Assembly: GCA_023376005.1 (NCBI GenBank)
Contig: CM042160.1
Span: forward strand, 80,319,005 to 80,383,004
DNA from: Doryteuthis pealeii
Lineage: Eukaryota > Mollusca > Cephalopoda > Myopsida > Loliginidae
Direction: 5' to 3'
Length of the DNA: 64,000 nt
Shown here: one piece after another, positions 58,742-64,000 of the stretch
How positions within the stretch are numbered: the first letter of the stretch is position 1
Layout: the number at the start of each line of letters is the position of its first letter
Program-made: the position numbers and the translations under genes
The notes under the pieces: generated by a model
What the model was told of the DNA's origin: nothing
Seen by the model: only the letters and a program-made list of their open reading frames with translations
The model's database searches: none

Positions 58742-58830
58742 ATGATTCCCCTGATTGAAGATGTATTGAAAACATTTGAAAAGAACTTGAATAAAATTGC
58801 AGATAGCAAAAAAGCAACTGATGTCACCGC
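58742..58830 (+). CDS. P450 exon 6 (89 bp): D-helix region
   Basis: Preceded by TTTTGCTTTAATTTTAG and followed by GTGAGT. Reads MIPLIEDVLKTFEKNLNKIA, then DSKKATDVTA with a split last codon. It follows directly on exon 5 (K-R-M-R-E/M-I-P-L-I), like the CYP3A K-L-K-E/M-V-P-I-I junction. The segment is the D-helix and its loop. 89 bp with phase 0 start and phase 2 end equals the vertebrate exon length as I recall it. Confidence 0.87.
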
Positions 58831-59392
58831 GTGAGTCTTATAAAATTTGAATATGTAGCAGTTCAAAAATAAAGTACCTCTTTTATTTATATTGATGCAA
58901 TTTTATTTTTGATTCCAGATGAAGAAGAAAAAGGAGAGTCGAGAATGTTCTGCAAAGAAGAAAAGAAAAAAGATCAGTAATGACTAGATCAGTTGATGAT
59001 GAGAGACGCATTGGTATCAGTTTTTGATGAAAACTGTGGAATCAGATGTCATTTCCAGGACAGCGAGCAAGCTACATTAAAAAAAAACTCTATTTACGGA
59101 TAGAAAACATTCTTTTCCACAGGTTGGCGAAAATGACACGACCACCTGTTGTGCTCTTGCATTCCCTGGATGTGAAGGTTAGGAATAGACACAGACTATT
59201 CAATGAGCCTGTAATTTGTTGTTTGGTTCAGTGTTAGTCAGAATTCACAGTTTTCCCAAATGAAATTTGCTGAATATCTGCCAATGTAGTCAATATGATA
59301 TTTGGTTAATGGTTGACATTCATTCACAATGACATAAATGTAGCCAGTGAAACAGATCACAAACTCTGTAGTAGTTTTTATTGGGCCGGTTT
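58831..59392. other. P450 intron 6, first part
   Basis: A lysine-rich open stretch after GATTCCAG (58920-58980) and a 63-codon frame at 59046-59237 are present. Neither shows a known domain or joins the P450 frame; they are probably chance or relic repeats. Confidence 0.4.
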
Positions 59393-59625
59393 AGCTCAGT
59401 TGGTATAGAGTTCGGTTAGGAATCAAAAGGTTCATGGTTCGATACCAGCCTTCGCCAACTCAGCGTATAAGTAGCACAGGGATCTGTGCGGTAAAGTGAG
59501 GAGCTGATTGTAGGTTTGGCACTCCAGAGACGCTAAAATAATCACCTTGGTCAAACGCTATTGAAAAGAGGATAGACTCTCTCGCTGTCTGGCTGATACC
59601 GATGTTAGGCCGAAATGACGATTAG
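59393..59625 (+). mobile_element. tRNA-derived SINE, plus strand
   Basis: Second copy of the element at 54271-54514: head GGTTTAGCTCAGTTGGTATAG, B-box GGTTCGATACCAG, body GCACAGGGATCTGTGCGGTA, AGTGAGGAGCTGATTG and GCTGTCTGGCTGATACCGAT. About 85% like the first copy; the tail after TTAGGCCGAAATGACGATTAG differs. Confidence 0.85.
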
Positions 59626-59699
59626 ATTTCAAAGGTCATATTTCAAAGCTAATATTAGTTTAATCTGCTTACTAACTTCAGTCAGTCTATTGTTCTAAG

Positions 59700-60560
59700 T
59701 TCCAAATATTTTTAAAAATAACCATTAAGAATGTCAGAAAATATAGTAAAATATTTTAAAGTCAGAAACAAGTGTTAAATGTCTCGGTCACTCCCACCAC
59801 CTGGTCACCCAGATCAAAGGAGACTAGCCCCTTTTCAGTCGCCATTAAGTCCGATTTTTGGCGAAATTATTTTTGTTTATTTATAGCCAGTAATGGGAAT
59901 TTAATTATCTCTCTCGGATTATTAGGGACACCTGTTTTAACCCTCGGCTATCATTTTTCCTTCAGGCTTTACGGCACCTGCTTAATTACATTAAAAACTA
60001 ACCATCCAAAAATGTCAGAAAATTTAGTGAAATATTTTAATAAGTGTGGAAATGGATGAGCTTAAATTTTACAAGTTCAGAACTTTTTGTAGTTTGCATA
60101 ATAATGAGAATCTAAGTTAATTTAATGCTGAAAACATTAGAAATATAAACAATAATTTTCATAGTTTTGATAATTTAACTTGGAATAACCATTAGAAAAT
60201 TAGTGAAGTTATTAGTGAAGAATTTGGAGTGGAATTCATATTACTTCATCTGTTTGGTATATTCGTTGAATATCAGAATATGTAGCGGTTAAAAAATAAG
60301 TTTTCTTTACTTTGAAAAGTGTTTATAAAAATCTAAGTTTTTTTGTAAGTTCCAAAAAACTATCCATTAAAATTGTTAGAAAATTTAGTTAAGTATTTAA
60401 CTGAGTGTGGAAATGTATGAGTTTAAATTTGACAAATATTCGTTCTGAACTTTTTCAACAAGTTTCGTGTAAACTACAAAACCCCAGTTTTGTAGTTTTA
60501 AAAAAATCTTAAAGAAAATTAGTGAAATTATCTTTGGATTCAATCATTTTTTTCATTTGT
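59700..60560. repeat. Degenerate tandem repeat in P450 intron 6
   Basis: AACCATTAAGAATGTCAGAAAAT-type blocks followed by GAAATATTTTAATAAGTGTGG recur near 59718, 60000 and 60360, a spacing of about 280-360 bp. A 95-codon open frame over the first unit has no domain. Confidence 0.5.
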
Positions 60561-60744
60561 TTTTCTATAGAAATTATCTTTACTTTTAAATTGTTTATAA
60601 AAATGTAAATTGTTTCCAGATATGAATGACAGCTAGCTTTAAGCCGCAGGTTCAATCCTGATCAAGGGTGACAGAAAAATAGAATCATTTTGAATAGTTT
60701 GACTGTTGATCAAAGAGGGTGTCAAAAAACTTTGAAGATCTCAT

Positions 60745-60980
60745 CTTATTATAATGGAGATTATGTGTTTGTCTGTCTGTAACCGAAACTATATCACTAC
60801 TCAAGTTACAATTCCCTTAGTTATCTAAGTCACATTCTGCGTGATTTTATTCTTTGTTTAAACCCAATTATTAATAAAATTGTTTTACATGATTAATATT
60901 GTTGGTCTTATCTACATACTAATAACATGCAATTGTATTTATATATACAACAAAATAGCGGTTTACAGTGTAAAACATTA
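60745..60980. repeat. Direct dispersed repeat, copy 2
   Basis: Partner of 52290-52540; the shared blocks are listed there. Ends about 60 bp before P450 exon 7. Confidence 0.75.
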
Positions 60981-61037
60981 AAAACAAATAAGTTATACTT
61001 TGTATACAAACTGATTTTTGGTTTTGTTTTGTCCCAG

Positions 61038-61186
61038 TTTGTTTACAGGTTATACAATGGATGTTATTGCTTCAACTGGATTCGGAATTCAAGTAGATTC
61101 CCAGGAAAATCCTGAAAGTCCTCTTGTGAAAAATGGTCGGAAAATCTTTGAAGGGGACTTTTTTCAACCATTGATGGCACTGTTAA
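61038..61186 (+). CDS. P450 exon 7 (149 bp): E-helix to F-G region
   Basis: The acceptor is GTCCCAG (61031-61037), not the later TTTACAG, because only this choice keeps the frame. The split Ala codon is completed by T, then LFTGYTMDVIASTGFGIQVD, SQENPESPLVKNGRKIFEGD and FFQPLMALL. Y-T/S-M-D-V-I-A-S-T-x-F-G followed by D-S-x-x-N-P is a strong CYP3-type signature. The donor GTACGT leaves one base. 149 bp is the CYP3A exon length as I recall it. A 62-codon open frame that uses the other AG is a shadow. Confidence 0.92.
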
Positions 61187-61221
61187 GTACGTAATTTAAA
61201 AAGTATCATACTGAAAATCAC

Positions 61222-61222
<1 letters not shown>

Positions 61223-61279
<57 letters not shown>
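61223..61279. repeat. (TA)n microsatellite
   Basis: Uninterrupted (TA)n of about 57 bp directly before the Helitron-like block. Confidence 0.9.
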
Positions 61280-61282
<3 letters not shown>

Positions 61283-62520
61283 GAAGTTTGGTATGTACGT
61301 GCCGACGTATAACTCCAAAACGGGAGGTCACTCAGATTTGAAATTTTGCGTACACCTTCATATTCTTCTAACTAAGAAACACGCCATATTTACTAATTAA
61401 GGCATATGATTGATTAATTAAGCCAAAATCACCCAATTTGCGGAACTTTCCGTATACCAAATATCGCCTCCTGCCTTTTGGTACAGCAATTTACAGCGAT
61501 ACCAGCTGCGAAGTTTAATTCTAATGAATACATTCGCAGTCTAAGCCGTTCAACTCGGTATTTATCGCATATTCATGGTCCAATCTATAAAATATTTATA
61601 TGGTTAAAAAGAAAATAAAAGAATCTTTCTAAATATGTAATTTTTATGTGATTTTATCCATTGGATTATTTTTTCAGCCTTGAATTCATAGTATGATTTT
61701 TTTCATACTAAATTTGAACGTTTTTTATTAATACTTTCATTTTAGAATAATCAATATAATTAAAATCTTTTTGTAAGAAACTATTCATGAAATTAGCATC
61801 TCTCTATCCATAGAGGTTTCATGCTTTAAAATTAAAGATGAAAAAATTCAAATTCAAAATTCAAAAATTAAAATTTACATAGTTATATAGTATGTAAGGT
61901 CGATTTTCCGTCGTTCGTCAATGTAAACAACACTTTAAAAAAAAAACTTTGAGACACTCGAGTTACAACGGACAAGTGGGTTTAGAATTAGGCGCAAGCG
62001 GGAATTTCCGTAATCTAATGTTATTCGTAAAATACAATTCTAATGATATTATCTATTGCGCGCTATTCTGTATTTGTACCAAAAATCAGAACTGTAACTT
62101 GATATTTAACTTTTAAGCACATTCAAAATTCTTTTTTTGCTTTGAATTAATAATGTCATTTTTTAAGATTATTTATCGTTTTACATTAATTTGATTACTT
62201 AATTTAATATTTTTTTAATATTAATTTGAAATTTAGCAAATCGCGTCATTTATATTTTATTTAAAAAATATAGTTAATCATTGAATTAAAATTTCTTATT
62301 ATATCATTATGTGATGTCATTCCCTCAAATCTGACGAAAAGAAAATTCCCTGACCTTCCACCAGGCCGGATTAAATTAAGATCTTTTTTTTACGTGGTGA
62401 TTTTTATGGGTCATCCTGCGAAGATCGAATTCGGTATTCAGTAATAATAGATCTGCAAACGATTATTAAACCATGTTTTTATCTCCTCTACCCGGGCTTC
62501 GTCGGGTAGCCGCTGCAAGT
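61280..62520. mobile_element. Helitron-like or composite repeat in P450 intron 7
   Basis: Starts AGGAAGTTTGGTATGTACGT...CGTATAACTCCAAAACGGGA after a (TA)n run. Its right part (61985-62520) is copy 2 of the 46807-47415 repeat and ends in the hairpin TACCCG-GGCTTCGT-CGGGTA followed by GCCGCT. A tRNA-like minus-strand block is at 62411-62475. A 5' (TA)n-AAAG start and a 3' hairpin suggest a non-autonomous Helitron; whether left and right parts are one element is uncertain. Confidence 0.4.
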
Positions 62521-62559
62521 ATACATATATATTTGTGTGTCTGTGTGTGTGTGTGTTAT

Positions 62560-62830
62560 ATATTCAAAATTAAATTCTCGCCATGGTTAATGACTCCTCA
62601 TTAAAGGCCAAAGGAATGGACGGAATACCTATTAAACGCCGGTTAGTCTGGTTGTCCTACAGACCGAGGTGTGGGATATGACACGTGAACTCCCTTGACC
62701 AATGAGAAGGTGTCACCGACGACACCCCTGAAGATCCAGTTACACCTTTAAAGGACTTCTCTCGTCCTTTTCATCTCTCGTCCTCTTCATCTCTTGGCTG
62801 TTGGCTACATTCTGAAAAGAAAAGGATAAA
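62560..62830. other. CCAAT-containing block in P450 intron 7
   Basis: CGACACGTGAAC-like sequence, GACCAATGAG (about 62698-62707) and CTTTAAAGG (about 62746) precede a CT-rich stretch. It looks like a promoter or LTR relic, but no partner copy is in the window. Confidence 0.3.
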
Positions 62831-63041
62831 AATAAGACTGTATCTTTTTATTTTGAAGTCAATTAGAAGATTTTTTTTTTTTGCTTTTTATTTAAAAAAA
62901 TGTTCTGGCATCAAATAGGAAAGTTTTGCTTCTGTAAAATTTTGCATTTTATTCTTTACTTTTTGTTTTGTTTTCTGTATGAATTTTATGTTTTATGTAA
63001 TTTAGTAAAATTAATCTGTTATTTATTTGCTTAAATTTCAG

Positions 63042-63170
63042 TCATGTTTCCGATATTTTCTAAATATTGTCAACAAGTTCAAACCTGGAATGATATTTGG
63101 GAACATGAGTTATTATCTTGAATTTTGTAAAGAACTTCTTGAAGAAAGGAAGAAAGCAAAAAACACTAGT
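63042..63170 (+). CDS. P450 exon 8: F-G/G-helix region, frame-disturbed
   Basis: The acceptor TTAAATTTCAG joins exon 7 to read I-MFPIFSKY, the expected CYP3 F-F-x-x-F-P-I segment. From about 63066 the family-like reading moves to another frame: LNIVNKFKPGMIFGNMSYYL and EFCKELLEERKKAKNTS, up to the GTAAGT donor at 63171. The exon is 129 bp where 128 would keep the frame, so there is one base too many (or two too few) near TTTTCTAAATATTG. Read literally, the first frame stops after about 25 codons. This is either an assembly error or a true lesion. Confidence 0.75.
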
Positions 63171-63705
63171 GTAAGTATTTTCATCACTTTCTTAAGTATA
63201 TTTTAATTGTATTGATTAATTGAATAGATTGTTTTTTTTATTGTTGGTCAAAAATAGTCCATTCATGCATTTGGGTGATTCCATTCCCTGAGTTCTGATT
63301 GGCTGCTTGGTTTCTATGATATTGTGGTGTTTTATAAATACCCTGTCATTCTGCAGTATAATTGCGACAGGACGGGATTGTATTAAGTTACAACCGCTTG
63401 TTGCCGTATCTTACCAATTCGACGGTGATTTGGAAACGCTTGATTATTCTTCAATAATGAATGAAAGATGGACTCATAAGTAGAATAAATGATGATTTTA
63501 TTTAATGACTTATACCAAAACTGACTGCTTAATTTCAAACTGTGTGGGACCAGATGAATTGTTCCTCTAATCATGTGTCATGGCGGCCTTCTTCTCCCCA
63601 AGATTGTGCTGTTTCCAGAAGGGTAACAACTCTGGATCTTTTTTAAGACATTGTTAATTTTGTAAGAAACTAGAAAAAAAAACATATGTTGGGTCACCCA
63701 TTGAG
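63171..63705. other. Sequence between exon 8 and its partial duplicate
   Basis: Contains CTGATTGGCTG (63296-63306, inverted CCAAT) and TTTTATAAATACC (63330-63342), a promoter-like pair. A minus-strand open frame at 63383-63574 has no domain. Confidence 0.4.
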
Positions 63706-63815
63706 TTCAACAAGTTCAAACCTGGCATGATATTTGGAAACATGAGTTATTATCTTGAATTTTGTAAAGAACTGCTTGAACAAAGAAAGAAAGAAAGAAA
63801 GAAAGAAACACTAGT
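63706..63815 (+). pseudogene. Partial duplicate of P450 exon 8
   Basis: TCAACAAGTTCAAACCTGGC...CACTAGT/GTAAGTAT repeats 63068-63170 at about 93% identity, plus about 40 bp of the following intron. It lacks the exon's 5' part and acceptor. A GAAA microsatellite has replaced the AGGAAGAAAGCAAAA stretch and shifts the frame before the donor. NKFKPGMIFGNMSYYLEFCK is otherwise preserved. It looks like a recent tandem duplicate and not a usable alternative exon. Confidence 0.8.
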
Positions 63816-64000
63816 GTAAGTATATTTACCACTTTCTTAAGTATATTTCAATTGTGGTCATTAGTTGCAAACGTTTTTGTTTTTAATAGTTAGTCTCGAT
63901 TTTCTCATTTCATATTGTGTTTGAACTCTGGGTAGATAATTGGGATAAAGAAAAAATGAGTTTGCAAAGGAAATTAACTTTTTTTAAATACATCAAGAGA
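63816..64000. other. P450 intron 8, start
   Basis: AT-rich; the first 40 bp are duplicated from the intron after 63170. The next P450 exon lies beyond the window. Confidence 0.6.

Larger units (their letters stand above)
45421..64000 (+). other. CYP3-type cytochrome P450 gene, 5' half (gene span)
   Basis: Eight exons of one P450 are recognisable and collinear. The gene continues past the window, so the oxygen-binding I-helix, ExxR and haem-cysteine segments are not seen. P450s of this family are membrane-anchored endoplasmic-reticulum monooxygenases that oxidise lipophilic substrates with electrons from P450 reductase. Introns in order are about 4.2, 3.5, 2.4, 0.35, 2.4, 2.2 and 1.9 kb. Exon lengths from exon 2 (97, 53, 97, 117, 89, 149 and about 129 bp) and their phases closely follow the vertebrate CYP3A pattern as I recall it. 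Two phase faults (exons 1 and 8) could be sequence errors or signs of a pseudogene. Confidence 0.85.

Noticed and set aside
59772..60059. 95-codon open frame in P450 intron 6
   Set aside because: It covers a degenerate tandem repeat unit, has no domain match I know, and does not continue the P450 frame.
60927..61115. 62-codon open frame overlapping P450 exon 7
   Set aside because: It is in the wrong frame; the P450 reading through TGYTMDVIAS with the acceptor at 61037 is clearly the real one.

Overview
The window looks like nuclear DNA from a mollusc, most likely a cephalopod. It is strongly AT-rich and gene-poor, with long (TA)n, (CT)n and (GT)n runs, several tRNA-derived SINE families, LINE wrecks, fold-back/MITE elements and one young LTR retrotransposon. 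One spliced host gene is recognisable. The cephalopod assignment is inference from repeat style and gene structure; no species-specific gene is present.

Layout. 1-6.6 kb holds a degenerate tandem repeat, an inverted pair of tRNA-derived SINEs, a minus-strand LINE fragment (about 2.3-3.8 kb), a TIR element (4.4-5.2 kb) and a second tandem repeat. 6.6-20.5 kb is dominated by a giant palindrome: 9678-14978 is mirrored by 15150-20474 around a spacer of about 170 bp. Both arms carry the same three tandem arrays. The outer left segment 6609-9293 is mirrored at 41286-43896. In the right half the mirror is interrupted by about 20.8 kb: a 60-bp minisatellite of roughly 9.1 kb (20476-29625), a smaller tandem array, a promoter-like patch (30.25-30.35 kb), about 5.7 kb of AT-rich repeat-derived DNA, and a complete 4.5-kb LTR retrotransposon (36102-40635). 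The single ambiguous base I saw (N, 20475) sits exactly where the inner palindrome stops. The sequence from about 15.1 to 29.6 kb has many single-base indels, so part of this architecture may be an assembly or long-read artefact.

45.4-64 kb holds the 5' half of a cytochrome P450 gene of the CYP3 type on the plus strand. Exons are at 45421 (probable first exon), 49683, 53257, 55747, 56196, 58742, 61038 and 63042, and the gene runs off the right edge before the I-helix, ExxR and haem-binding cysteine exons. Exon sizes and phases follow the vertebrate CYP3A plan. Two one-base phase problems (exon 1 and exon 8), and a second damaged copy of the 3' part of exon 8, leave open whether the locus is intact. 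Its introns are packed with SINEs, MITEs, LINE pieces and a Helitron-like element.

The LTR retrotransposon has identical-length 471-bp LTRs about 1% apart, a 5-bp target duplication, gag with two CCHC knuckles, and a pol in the -1 frame. Where the frames overlap there is a GGGAAAC slippery site, a 7-nt spacer and a predicted H-type pseudoknot. Frameshifts and one stop codon make this copy defective as read. I did not find a clearly new multi-gene system. The most noteworthy items are the palindrome/N junction, the frameshift signal, the P450 exon architecture and the recurrent tRNA-like tandem modules.
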